A stretch of DNA of 37,629 nt from CAZOWW01 sp964583765 (GTDB lineage: Bacteria > Actinomycetota > Actinomycetes > Actinomycetales > Kineosporiaceae): contig CAZOWW010000050.1 of the NCBI GenBank assembly GCA_964583765.1, forward strand, positions 1 through 37,629, written 5' to 3'. Below, one piece after another: positions 23,525 through 31,983 of this stretch. A program made the position numbers and the translations under genes. Numbering within the stretch: the first letter of the stretch is position 1; every line of letters begins with the position of its first letter. The notes under the pieces were generated by a model. That model was not told the origin of the DNA. It worked only from the letters and a program-made list of their open reading frames with translations, and ran no database searches.

Positions 23525-24964
23525 TCAGATACCACGGGCGGGCTGCGGCAACACCGGGGGCGAGAGGAAGGCCGGCTCCCCCACCAGGTCCAGCATCTCC
23601 ACGGGCGACGCTGCCCGCATGTCGCGACGCGTCAACGGTGGCAGATTCCACTTGTCCTCGACCAGACGCAACACCGAGGTGTGGTCGAAGCACGTGGAAT
23701 TCACCTGACCGGCCCGCGCATAGGGGGAGACCGCGACCGCCGGCACCCGGAACCCGAGCCGTTCGTAGGTGTCGGGCCCCTCGTCGGCCCGGTCGAGCCG
23801 GCGCAACCAGGGTCCGACGAGCGGGACGGACCGCAACCAGGCCCATCCGCGCCCCAATCGGCGTGCCCGGACCTCGTCCGGCGCCACGGCAGCCGGCGGC
23901 ACCACATGGTCGTAGTACCCACCGTGCTCGTCGTACAACCACAGCAGGAGCGTGTGCGGCCAGCCCTTGCCGTGCATGACCGCCTGGACGATGCGCGCCG
24001 CGAACTGCTCCCCTGCCTGGACGTCCTGCGGGTTCTCCTCCGAAGTGGCGTTGAAGTCGGGGTCGACGAGGCAGAAGTCGGGCAGGGTGCCGGCCGCGGC
24101 GTCCGTGAAGAAGCGGTCCAGGTCACGCAGGTGGGTCACCGCCCCGGCAAGTCCCAGCGGGCAGACGTCAGCGGTGAACTGCAGGTTGCCGATCACCGAC
24201 CGGCCGAACCGGGGGAACAGCCCGGCCAGGGCCAGCCCGAGGGCTCGGGCCGCGGCGAGGCCCGGCCAGCCCAGCAGGCGCGGGAGCGTCACCCGCAGCC
24301 GGTGGACGGGGTGGTAGTTCGCCCAGCTGATGCCGTGGTGCGTGAGCAGATCGAGCATCGTCCCGTTCTCCGGACGGTCGATCATGGCGAAGGGCTGGTC
24401 GTCGATCAGCCCGTGCGCGGTGCCCGCGATCAGGAACCGTCGATTGGGGAAGGTCGGCCCGAGGCAGGAGCAGAACCAGCGGTCCGCGAGCGAGAAGGTG
24501 CGTGCCAGCCCGGCGTAGAACGGCAGGTCCTCCGGGGTCCAGTAGCCCATGCCGATCGCCGCGTCCTCCGGGGCCGCCTCCGGCACGGCGTCCAGGGTGG
24601 CTGTCACGAAGCCCTCGTTGGTGCCGTCGGCGTACTGGAGATGGCTTGCGCGCCAGGTCTGGGTGGGGATCCCCCCACGCTGCCCGGTCAGGTGCGAGGG
24701 CGCCACCCGCCCACCCCGGCCGTCGGGGTTCGACACCGTCGGACGCCCGTCGGCATCCACCGGGAACCCGTCACCGTGGCCGAGCAGGCCCAGGTAGTTG
24801 TCGAAGGAGTGGTTCTCCATCATCAGCACGACGATGTGGCGGATCTGCGGCAGGAGATCGGTGCCGACCGGCAGATCCGGCCGCGGCCGGTCCGCGGGGG
24901 CCTCCGGTGCACGGCCGAGGCGACGGCTCACCTGATGACGTTCCCTGCGCTCCCAGAAGGTCAC
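23525..24964 (-). CDS. Phosphoesterase family protein (phospholipase C/acid phosphatase-like)
   Basis: A 479-aa member of the non-haemolytic phospholipase C/AcpA superfamily. Metal-site motifs are VVLMMENHSFDNYLG (about 45-59), GPTFPNRRFLIAGTAHG (central Asn-Arg), FCLVDPDFN, LWLYDEHGGYYDHVVPP and CFDHTSVLRLVEDKW. The family hydrolyses phosphomonoesters or phospholipid head groups. Most characterised members are exported by Tat with an Arg-Arg signal; here the start is directly before the catalytic domain (MTFWERRERHQVSRRLGR), with no hydrophobic segment. It may therefore be cytoplasmic. The GTG at 24964 follows GGGAGGGG. It is 93 bases downstream of the ABC permease stop and could be its operon partner. 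The exact substrate is open. Confidence 0.87.
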   Translation of the reverse strand: MTFWERRERHQVSRRLGRAPEAPADRPRPDLPVGTDLLPQIRHIVVLMMENHSFDNYLGLLGHGDGFPVDADGRPTVSNPDGRGGRVAPSHLTGQRGGIPTQTWRASHLQYADGTNEGFVTATLDAVPEAAPEDAAIGMGYWTPEDLPFYAGLARTFSLADRWFCSCLGPTFPNRRFLIAGTAHGLIDDQPFAMIDRPENGTMLDLLTHHGISWANYHPVHRLRVTLPRLLGWPGLAAARALGLALAGLFPRFGRSVIGNLQFTADVCPLGLAGAVTHLRDLDRFFTDAAAGTLPDFCLVDPDFNATSEENPQDVQAGEQFAARIVQAVMHGKGWPHTLLLWLYDEHGGYYDHVVPPAAVAPDEVRARRLGRGWAWLRSVPLVGPWLRRLDRADEGPDTYERLGFRVPAVAVSPYARAGQVNSTCFDHTSVLRLVEDKWNLPPLTRRDMRAASPVEMLDLVGEPAFLSPPVLPQPARGI

Positions 24965-25057
24965 GACCCCTCCCTCGTCGGCTCCGCACCATGTCGCTCG
25001 GCATCGAGGCCGCGGCGACCCGCATCCGGGACCGCGCTCGGACCGGACGGCTGCCGC

Positions 25058-25969
25058 TCAGCTCACGATGTCCTTGCGCAGGAAGTGCCGCCAGGCCAGG
25101 GCGAGGAACAGCGCCGAGTACGCCACCGACCAGAGCGCCCCACGGACCATGGCGTCCCAGGTGATGTCCGCCCCGAGGGCGTCCGTCCAGGCGTAGGCGT
25201 AGTGCGTGGGAAGGAAACGTCTCAGGTCACCGAGCGCCGTGACGGCGTCCAGGATGTTCGAGACGATCACCAGCAGTACGGCGCCGCCGACGGCTCCGAG
25301 CGGCGCATCGGTCCACACCCCGAGCAGGAAGGCGAGGGAGGCCACGAAGAGCAGGGTCACGAAGAGGTATCCCACGATGACGGCCAGCCGCCACAGCCCC
25401 TCACCGACGCCCAGAGTCGCCCCGAGCGGGGTGTGCAGGGGTGCCCAGCCGAAGAAGAGACCCCCCGCCAGGTAGGCCACCGCGGGCAGGAGGAGCAGGC
25501 TGAACAGCGCGAACCCGACGGCCACCAGCAGCTTCTGCCGCAGCAGGCGCCCCCGGGGCACCGGAGCGGCCAGGAGGTAGCGCAGGCTGGACCAGCTCGC
25601 CTCGCTGGCCACGGTGTCGCCGGCGAAGAGGGCGAAGACCACGACCAGCAGGAAGCCCGTCGCCACGAACAGCGTGAACAGGGTGAAGTTGCCCGCGCCG
25701 GAGGTGGCCAGGTCGACCAGGCCGGGGGTGTCCCGCCCGCGCCGACCGTCCCGGTTCAGCTCGAAGGCCGCCACGAGGAGGAACGGCAGCACGACGAGCA
25801 GCCCCAGGGTCAACGTCGTCCGTCGCCGGGTGAGCTGGCGACGCACCTCCACGTGCAGGGGCAGGGTGCGTCCGGCCCGGTACCCGCGGGCAGCCCCGTC
25901 GCCGCCGGCGTCGACTGCCTCCGGCGCCGCGGCCGTGGCCATACCGCCGTGAGTCCCACGCTGCGGCAT
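25058..25969 (-). CDS. ABC-2 type permease
   Basis: A 303-aa integral membrane protein with about six hydrophobic helices: TLGLLVVLPFLLVAAFEL, LFVATGFLLVVVFALFAGD, KLLVAVGFALFSLLLLPAVA, RLAVIVGYLFVTLLFVASLAF, GAVLLVIVSNILDAV and ALWSVAYSALFLALAW. The segment SWSSLRYLLAAPVPRGRLLRQKL is the cytoplasmic loop typical of ABC-2 exporters. The ATG at 25969 overlaps the stop of the ATPase-fusion gene (ATGA), with GGGGGAGG five bases before it, so the two are translated together and surely form one transporter. The residues before about 35 are Gly/Ala-rich. The exported substrate is unknown; the fused hydrolase suggests it may be processed outside. Confidence 0.9.
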   Translation of the reverse strand: MPQRGTHGGMATAAAPEAVDAGGDGAARGYRAGRTLPLHVEVRRQLTRRRTTLTLGLLVVLPFLLVAAFELNRDGRRGRDTPGLVDLATSGAGNFTLFTLFVATGFLLVVVFALFAGDTVASEASWSSLRYLLAAPVPRGRLLRQKLLVAVGFALFSLLLLPAVAYLAGGLFFGWAPLHTPLGATLGVGEGLWRLAVIVGYLFVTLLFVASLAFLLGVWTDAPLGAVGGAVLLVIVSNILDAVTALGDLRRFLPTHYAYAWTDALGADITWDAMVRGALWSVAYSALFLALAWRHFLRKDIVS

Positions 25970-28788
25970 CAGACCTCCCCCACCAGGGCCAGGAACGCCT
26001 CTTCGAGTCCGTGTTCGGGTGTGATGCGATCGACGGCGAGCCCGGCCAGGACCAGGGCCCGCACCAGTTCCGCCCGGGACGTGCCGACCAGGCGCAGGGT
26101 GAGCCCGGAGTCGGTGACCTCGATGTCCTGGGCACCGTCCACGCCCGCGGCCACCTCGGCCGCACGGGCCGGGTCGTCGACCCCCACGACGAGCGAGGTG
26201 GCGGATCCGACGAGCTCGGCGACCGGACCCTGTGTCACCAGCCGTCCACGGTTCATCAGCACCACGTGGGTGCAGGTCTGCTCCACCTCCGCCAGGAGAT
26301 GACTCGAGACCACCACGGTGCGTCCGGTGGCCGCGTACCGGGCGAGCACCTCACGCATCTCCCGGATCTGCGGCGGGTCGAGTCCGTTCGTGGGCTCGTC
26401 GAGCACGAGAAGATCGGGAAGCCCCAACATCGCCTGCGCGATGGCCAGGCGCTGACGCATTCCGTGGCTGTAGGTGCGCACCCGTCGATGCACGTCCTCG
26501 CCGAGCCCCGCGATCTCGAGCACCTCCTCCAGGTGCGCCTCGACGAGCTCCCCGCCGGTGGCACGCCAGTAGAGGTGCAGGTTCTCCAGGCCGCTGACGT
26601 GCGGCAGGAATCCGTCCCCCTCGACGAAGGCACCGACCCGCGAGAGCACCGGCGCCCCGGGGACGATGCGGTGGCCGAAGACCCGCACCTCGCCCTCGGT
26701 GGGACGGATGAGGCCCATGAGCATGCGCAGGGTCGTGGTCTTGCCTGCGCCGTTCGGGCCGAGCAGACCGAGGACCTGTCCCTGCTCCACGTGGAAGCTG
26801 AGGTCGGAGACCGCGCGGAACCCGTCCCCGTAGGCCTTGCCGAGGCCGAGCACCGCCATCGGGACGTCAGCCAGGGCAGGATCACGGGTGATCGCGCGGC
26901 GACGACGGGAGATGACCGCACCGGCGGCTGCTCCGAGGAGCAGGACGATGCCCAGGGCCACCGCCCAGGGCAGGACCGGACCCAGGTCCCCGCTGCCGAG
27001 CACGGACATCGGCACGGTGGGGACCCACAGCGCCTGGTCCCCGGCGAGGGCAACCGTGTACTGCCGCGGATCGGCGGGCATGGCGTAACCCTGGTCCGTG
27101 GCCGAGAGCACGAGCCGCAGTCGATGCCCGGCCGGCACGTCCCGGACGACCGCGGGGAGCGCGAGGGTGACCGTCTGCGCGGCGCCGGGCACGACATCCA
27201 GCCGCAGGGGGGCCACGAGCCGTTCGGGCAGGGTGGCCCCGCCGTCCTCGGCGACGTCGTACAGCTGCCCGAAGAGGGTGAGGTCCCGGGCGGTGGAGGT
27301 GACCCGCAGCGTGACCCGCGAGGAGCCGACCACGGACAGCGGTTCCTTCAGCGGCGTGGTCTCGAAGGACGCCGACTGTCCGGGGAGCGCCGAGAGCGAG
27401 GCGACCAGTCCGTTCGCCCCACCTGCTCCCGTGGCGCTGCTGCCGAAGCCCTGGCTGCCACCTGCGGAGAGCAGGCCGAGCACCGAGCCCAGCCCGGGGA
27501 CCGTCGACAGGGCCGCCGGAGTCGCCCCGGCCGGTGACTGGATGTCCTGGACCGGTCCGGACAACGGGAGCGCCCGATGTTCGGTGGTCCCCGAGCCCGC
27601 GTCGATCCCGGGCAGACGGCTCGCGGCCCGCACGATCGGGGCCGGTGCGGTGTCCTGGGTGGACAGCGTCGCATCGGGCACGGTGACCTCGAAGCGCAGG
27701 TCCGGGTTGCCCTGTCGAACCTGAAGGTAGTGGTCGAACCAGCCGCGGGTCAGCGAACGCAGCCGCGACGCCTCGTCGGTGCCTCCGTCGTGCCCACCGC
27801 CGTACCAGACCACCCGCACCGGGGTTCCCGCGGCGGCGATCCCGCGCGCGTTCGCGTCGGCCTCCGACAGGGGGAACAACGAGTCCGCCTCACCCTGGAT
27901 CAGCATCGTGGGCGCATGGATCCGGCCGAGGACCGGTGCCGGACTGGACGCTTCGAGCAGTGCCTGGATCCGAGCATTGGATCTTCCGCTGGTGGCGGCC
28001 TCCCGATAGGCCGCGCAGAGGTCAGGGGCGAACCGACCGCACCCCGGGTCGGCCGCGGTCAGGGCGCCCGCACCGGACCGGGTGGCGCTGGACTCGCCCG
28101 TTCCGGGGAGGGCGGTGGTGCCAGAGCCGAAGAACACCCCGGCCCACACCCGCTTGAAGACACCGGGCTGGCTGATCGGACGCACCGCGGCCGGAGAACC
28201 GTCCGATCCCGCCTGCACGGCCGACTGCGGGAAGAGCGCCTGACCGAGATCATTCCAAGTGATCATCGGAACGATCGCGTCGACCCGGGGATCCGCGGCG
28301 GCCAGCAGGAGGGCCAGGGCACCCCCGTACGAAGCGCCGGACACCCCCACCACCGGATCACCCGCACGGTCCTTGCGCACCTCCGGCCGCGAAGCCAGGA
28401 CGTCCACCAGGCGCCGGGCGTCGGCAACCTCGTACCCCGGCGCATCGAGGTGGATCGAGCCGCCGGACCGTCCGAATCCCCGCGGGGTGTACGTGAGCAC
28501 GACGTAGCCACGCTGCGCGAACCACTGGGCGTCCCCGGAGAGCTCGTCCTCGGTGCCGCCGAATCCCGGTGCGAGCAGGATCGCGGGAAGGGGCGTTCGC
28601 GCATGCGGCAGGTACAGCCGAGCCTCCAACGATGCGGCCGCGGCGCCGGGTTCGGGCACCCCCTCGACCCGCAGGTCCTGCACCTGGACGGTGGTCGAGG
28701 AGCCACGAGCCGACCCGAGAGCCACCGCGCCCGCACCGCCCGCCAGCGCCACCGCCGTCACCGCGGCCATGAGTGTCCGACGCCGCAC
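25969..28788 (-). CDS. Secreted alpha/beta hydrolase fused through a TM helix to an ABC ATPase
   Basis: A 939-aa two-part protein. Residues 1-30 look like a signal peptide or anchor. About 35-600 is an alpha/beta hydrolase of the CocE/X-Pro dipeptidyl-peptidase type, with nucleophile Ser153 in GVSGASYGGALAL, Asp in LIQGEADSLFP, His in YGGGHDGG, and a beta-sandwich domain like that of S15 peptidases. One TM helix follows (LPWAVALGIVLLLGAAAGAV). About 645-939 is an ABC ATPase: LLGPNGAGKTTTL (Lys683), signature YSHGMRQRL, LLVLDEPTNGLDP, and VVSSHLL H-loop. Topology puts the hydrolase outside and the ATPase inside. GTG 28788 follows AGGAGG by six bases. It pairs with the overlapping permease. Substrate and hydrolase role are unknown. 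Confidence 0.88.
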   Translation of the reverse strand: MRRRTLMAAVTAVALAGGAGAVALGSARGSSTTVQVQDLRVEGVPEPGAAAASLEARLYLPHARTPLPAILLAPGFGGTEDELSGDAQWFAQRGYVVLTYTPRGFGRSGGSIHLDAPGYEVADARRLVDVLASRPEVRKDRAGDPVVGVSGASYGGALALLLAAADPRVDAIVPMITWNDLGQALFPQSAVQAGSDGSPAAVRPISQPGVFKRVWAGVFFGSGTTALPGTGESSATRSGAGALTAADPGCGRFAPDLCAAYREAATSGRSNARIQALLEASSPAPVLGRIHAPTMLIQGEADSLFPLSEADANARGIAAAGTPVRVVWYGGGHDGGTDEASRLRSLTRGWFDHYLQVRQGNPDLRFEVTVPDATLSTQDTAPAPIVRAASRLPGIDAGSGTTEHRALPLSGPVQDIQSPAGATPAALSTVPGLGSVLGLLSAGGSQGFGSSATGAGGANGLVASLSALPGQSASFETTPLKEPLSVVGSSRVTLRVTSTARDLTLFGQLYDVAEDGGATLPERLVAPLRLDVVPGAAQTVTLALPAVVRDVPAGHRLRLVLSATDQGYAMPADPRQYTVALAGDQALWVPTVPMSVLGSGDLGPVLPWAVALGIVLLLGAAAGAVISRRRRAITRDPALADVPMAVLGLGKAYGDGFRAVSDLSFHVEQGQVLGLLGPNGAGKTTTLRMLMGLIRPTEGEVRVFGHRIVPGAPVLSRVGAFVEGDGFLPHVSGLENLHLYWRATGGELVEAHLEEVLEIAGLGEDVHRRVRTYSHGMRQRLAIAQAMLGLPDLLVLDEPTNGLDPPQIREMREVLARYAATGRTVVVSSHLLAEVEQTCTHVVLMNRGRLVTQGPVAELVGSATSLVVGVDDPARAAEVAAGVDGAQDIEVTDSGLTLRLVGTSRAELVRALVLAGLAVDRITPEHGLEEAFLALVGEV

Positions 28789-28916
28789 GCACCGCCTCCT
28801 CGTCCTGGCCGGTTCTCGACCCGCCGTCCGCTCGTCCCCGACTCCACGCCCCGTCCATGCCCGGAACGGCCCGGATGCCGGGTGTGCACATCTGACCTAA
28901 CGACGGACCGGGCAAG

Positions 28917-30329
28917 TCAGTGCCGGAAGCCCTCGACCTGTTGCTCGGGCCGTAGTGGTCCGGCCTGTGCGTCCAGTTCCGGCAGGAGCCGGGTCAGGTC
29001 GTCGAGAAGCATGCCCGCCAGATCGTGCGAGAAACCGTTGCGGATCACGATCCTGGCCGCGGCCAGGTCCGTGCGTTCCGCCGGGAAGGTGTAGGCGGGC
29101 ACGAGCCAGCCCCGTTCCCGCAGCCGTCGCGCCACGTCGAAGACGGTGAAGGAGGTCACTTCGGGCCGCGTGGTGAAGGCGAAGACCGGGAGTTCGTCGC
29201 CCCAGGTGAGCAACTGGAACGGCCCCAACTCGGACACACCCTGGGCAAGCGAGGTCGCGATGTCCCGCGAGGCCTGCTGCACGAGGCGGAATCCCTCGCG
29301 CCCCAGACGCAGGAACGTGTAGTACTGGGCCACCACCTCGGCACCGGGCCGGGAGAAGTTCAGCGCGAACGTGGGCATGTGGCCACCCAGGTAGTTCACG
29401 TCGAACACCAGGTCCTCGGGAAGCGCCTCGCGGTCACGCCACACCGCCCAGCCGACCCCGGGATACACCAGTCCGTACTTGTGCCCGGAGGTGTTGATCG
29501 AGACGACCCGGGGAAGACGGAAGTCCCAGGCGAGGTCCGGATCCAGGAACGGCGCGATCATCCCCCCGGAAGCGCCGTCCACGTGCACGGGGATGTCGAG
29601 CCCTGTGCGCCCCTGCAGGTCGTCGAGTGCGGCCACCACGTCGGCGACCGGCTCGTAGCTGCCGTCGAAGGTGGAGCCGAGCACCGCGACCACGCCGATG
29701 GTGTTCTCGTCGCACAGTGCCGCGGCCTCGGCCGCCCCCAGATGCAGCCGGTCACCGACCAGCGGCACGAGCCGGGGCTCGACCTCCCAGTAGTTGCAGA
29801 ACTTCTCCCAGCACACCTGGACGTTGGCGCCCATCACGAGGTTGGGTCGCCCGCCCGATCGGGCACCACGGCCTTTGCTCCAGCGGCGCTTCAGGGCGAG
29901 CCCGGCGAGCATGCACGCCTCGCTCGATCCGGTGGTCGAGCACCCCACGGACGCCGTGGCGGAGGGTGCGTGCCAGAGATCGGCGAGGATCGCCACGCAT
30001 CGAGCCTCGAGCTCCGCCGTCTGCGGGTACTCGTCCTTGTCGATCATGTTCTTGTCGAGACACTCGGTCATGAGCCGCACGGCCTCGGGTTCCATCCACG
30101 TCGTCACGAAGGTGGCGAGGTTGAGCCGGGCGTTCCCGTCGAGCATCAGCTCGTCGTGGATCAGCTGATAGGCCGTGCCCGGAGGGATCGGACCCGCGGA
30201 CAGAGCCGTCCGCGGCACGTTCACCTCGGTCGGCAGCCCGTTCGCCTCGTCGTGGAAGGGATTGACCGCCGTCGGACGCCCGGCGGGCGTGCGGCGGGCG
30301 GAAGGTTGCGACGGCTCGTGCAAAGGCAT
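28917..30329 (-). CDS. gadB: Glutamate decarboxylase
   Basis: A 470-aa PLP decarboxylase converting glutamate to GABA and CO2, consuming a proton; E. coli GadB is 466 aa. The Schiff-base lysine is K284 in INTSGHKYGLVYPG. Other family marks are ATASVGCSTTGSSEACMLAG (PLP phosphate site), VHVDGASGGMIAPF (Asp pairing with the pyridine N) and NYLGGHMPTFALNFSRPG. The ATG at 30329 follows GGAGGAG by seven bases; the open frame further up lacks conserved sequence. No GABA antiporter (GadC) is adjacent, so the role may be GABA metabolism or acid tolerance with a distant antiporter. An array of five phased palindromes lies 114-220 bases upstream and may regulate it. Confidence 0.93.
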   Translation of the reverse strand: MPLHEPSQPSARRTPAGRPTAVNPFHDEANGLPTEVNVPRTALSAGPIPPGTAYQLIHDELMLDGNARLNLATFVTTWMEPEAVRLMTECLDKNMIDKDEYPQTAELEARCVAILADLWHAPSATASVGCSTTGSSEACMLAGLALKRRWSKGRGARSGGRPNLVMGANVQVCWEKFCNYWEVEPRLVPLVGDRLHLGAAEAAALCDENTIGVVAVLGSTFDGSYEPVADVVAALDDLQGRTGLDIPVHVDGASGGMIAPFLDPDLAWDFRLPRVVSINTSGHKYGLVYPGVGWAVWRDREALPEDLVFDVNYLGGHMPTFALNFSRPGAEVVAQYYTFLRLGREGFRLVQQASRDIATSLAQGVSELGPFQLLTWGDELPVFAFTTRPEVTSFTVFDVARRLRERGWLVPAYTFPAERTDLAAARIVIRNGFSHDLAGMLLDDLTRLLPELDAQAGPLRPEQQVEGFRH

Positions 30330-30442
30330 GGTGGTCTCCTCCCCGATCTGGCCCAGCATGGCACTTCGGGGCGTTCCCGGCGGGAAGGCCGGACGCTTGT
30401 GTACCGCGTTGTCGGCGTAGAGGGCTGTGCACAACTCATCGC

Positions 30443-30549
30443 GGGCGCGGCCGCCCCGGCGGGACGGGCGCGATCGCCCCGCGAAGACAGTCGCGACCGC
30501 CCCAACCAGCCAGGCGCGATTGCCGAGGGAGTACGGGCGCGACCACCCC
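30443..30549. repeat. Array of five near-palindromic 15-mers at exact 23-bp spacing
   Basis: Units begin at 30443, 30466, 30489, 30512 and 30535. The first, second and fifth read GGGCGCGGCCGCCCC, GGGCGCGATCGCCCC and GGGCGCGACCACCCC. The third matches at 13 positions (AGTCGCGACCGCCCC); the fourth is more degenerate (AGGCGCGATTGCCGA). Each unit is close to GGGCG-N5-CGCCC symmetry. The 8-base spacers differ from each other, so it is the 15-mer and the phasing that are kept. The array lies between the CYTH stop (30562) and gadB (start 30329). Period 23 is not a multiple of 3, so it is not coding. It may be a multi-site operator for gadB, or a minisatellite. Confidence 0.8.
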
Positions 30550-30561
30550 GAGAGGAAGGGG

Positions 30562-31380
30562 TCAGGATGCGGCGGTTCCGGGTGCAGGCGATCGGCGCAG
30601 TCGGTCCCCGAGCGCCCGTGCCAGCTTGGACGGCCCGTCCGCCGCGTGCGCACCTGCCCCGAGCAACCGAGTCCCGACCACGGCGATCAGGGACGGGTCT
30701 CCGTCGACGAGTTCCACCTCCACCTCACGCCAGGCGGAGGTCTCCACGACCAGCTGCGCCGGCGGTTCCGACGCCACAGCCGGTAGCGCCTGTCCGGACG
30801 GACCGACGGGAGCGGCAGAAGTGACGGGGACGGCGGAACCTGGCGGATCGGCGGGAACGGCGGGACCCGGCGCGGGATCGTTCGTCCCCGCGCCGGCGAA
30901 GACCGAGGCCTCCACCTGGTCGTCAGCGACCTCGGCGAGCATCCGACCCGCCTCGTCGAACAACCGGTGCACCGTGCGAAGCGTCCGCAATTCCACCACA
31001 GGCAGCAGCGGGCGTCCCGCGAGCACGTCGTCCACCAACTCACGCAGAGCCGCGGGCACCTCCAGCGCCCTCCGCATCTCCGTGGCAACCGCAGCCGCAA
31101 CTGGCGCCGTCGCATCGGCATCGGCAAGGGGAAGGCGCAGTTCCTCCCTGGCCCCGCCCGAGCCAGGGCGCTTCAGGTGCCAGCCCGCGTCGTCACCTCC
31201 GGTCCGCCTGCGCAGGGTCAAGCGCGCCCGGGCCAGCCGCAGGTCACCGGTGTCCAGGTAGGTCGCGCACAGCCGGAACTCGCGAGGGCCCCCGACGCGG
31301 GCCACCCCCGGAAGCCCGGTCAGATCCGGCAGGACGAACTCGGGCCCGACGTCGAACTTCGTCTCCAGCTCGCGCGACAC
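30562..31380 (-). CDS. CYTH-domain protein (triphosphate tunnel metalloenzyme family)
   Basis: A 272-aa CYTH protein. It opens with SRELETKFDV, the ExExK metal/phosphate signature. Then come CATYLDTGDLRLARARLTLR, WHLKRPGSGGAREELRLPL, HRLFDEAGRMLAEVADDQVE and REVEVELVDGDPSL, alternating charged strands of the tunnel. The family cleaves inorganic triphosphate, thiamine triphosphate or makes cAMP. A Pro/Ala-rich insert of about 50 residues (AGTNDPAPGPAVPADPPGSA and on) interrupts the later strands. Many actinobacterial CYTH proteins carry a CHAD domain; this one ends without it. I chose GTG 31380, which has GGGGGAGG eight bases upstream and begins right at the domain; ATG 31542 would add 54 low-complexity residues. 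Probably cytoplasmic. Confidence 0.82.
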   Translation of the reverse strand: MSRELETKFDVGPEFVLPDLTGLPGVARVGGPREFRLCATYLDTGDLRLARARLTLRRRTGGDDAGWHLKRPGSGGAREELRLPLADADATAPVAAAVATEMRRALEVPAALRELVDDVLAGRPLLPVVELRTLRTVHRLFDEAGRMLAEVADDQVEASVFAGAGTNDPAPGPAVPADPPGSAVPVTSAAPVGPSGQALPAVASEPPAQLVVETSAWREVEVELVDGDPSLIAVVGTRLLGAGAHAADGPSKLARALGDRLRRSPAPGTAAS

Positions 31381-31875
31381 CTCCGGGGCCTCCCCCGTTC
31401 CCGTACGGCGGCTGCCGATGGCCCCGGGCACGGCGCCGTCCCCCGTCCCGGTGTTGACCTCCGCCTCGATGCCGTCGGCCGCCCTGATGCCGTCAGCCGG
31501 CCTCGCTGTCCCGCGCACCGCTCCCGCGTGTTCGTCGCCCATCGGCCCATCCTGCCCATCCCTCGCTCCCTGCGGGCACCTGCCCCCTCACCCCCGGGCC
31601 CGGAGGACCTCCACGAGGGCGTGACCGCGAGAGAAGCCGACCCGACAGCGCGAGCAACGCTTCCCACGGGTCGGGAGCAGCACCCGGACACCGAGCGGGC
31701 CGGACACCGAGCGGGCCGGACACCGAGCGGGCCGGACACCGAGCGGGCACAGCTGAAGGGGCAGGCGGGCACCAAGGGAGGTTCAGGCACCCACGGGCGT
31801 TCGGGCATCCAGGGATGAGCCAGGGCGAGGAACTCGGGTTGCGACCTCCTCGCGAACCTCCCTACGCTGCTCCCA
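31381..31875. other. Gene-free interval between CYTH gene and SAM riboswitch
   Basis: If the CYTH start is 31380, this holds about 495 bases without a gene. It contains the 16-bp tandem repeat at 31685-31748 and, near its right end, must contain the promoter of the riboswitch transcript; I could not identify a clear -35/-10 pair. Stretches such as 31770-31820 are degenerate GGCACC-type sequence. Confidence 0.4.
31685..31748. repeat. Four perfect 16-bp tandem repeats
   Basis: CGGACACCGAGCGGGC is repeated four times without mismatch at 31685, 31701, 31717 and 31733. Identical copies suggest recent slippage, so length may vary between strains. It is about 130 bases upstream of the riboswitch and may lie near its promoter. 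Confidence 0.95.
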
Positions 31876-31977
31876 GGTCACGAGTGCCAGCGTCAAGCCC
31901 CGGCTCGCTGGCCGGCAACCCCCCTCCGCGGCGGGGTGCTCCGGGTGATGACCAGGTCAGGTCTGATCGGCCCTGAC
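31876..31977 (+). ncRNA. SAM-IV-type S-adenosylmethionine riboswitch
   Basis: The stretch matches what I recall of the SAM-IV consensus of Actinomycetales. It has GGTCACGAGTGCCAGCGTCA, then AGCCCCGGCTCGCTGGCCGG, then CAACCC, CGCGGCGGGGTGCTCCGGG and TGATGACC. P1 pairs GGTCA (31876-31880) with TGACC (31949-31953); CCAGC pairs with GCTGG. A further hairpin, GTCAGG (31956-31961) with CCTGAC (31972-31977), follows. It sits about 50 bases before a class V aminotransferase, and SAM-IV elements are known to control sulfur metabolism genes. SAM binding is expected to lower expression. A covariance-model search is the decisive test. Confidence 0.85.
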
Positions 31978-31983
31978 AAGCGC

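Noticed and set aside
22496..26302. Plus-strand open frame of about 1270 codons across three minus-strand genes
   Set aside because: It crosses several well-supported genes antisense and intergenic gaps, and has no recognisable motif; stop codons are simply rare at this GC content.
30443..30549. CRISPR array or coding repeat
   Set aside because: The conserved unit is 15 bases with 8-base spacers, far too short for CRISPR, and the 23-base period does not preserve a reading frame.
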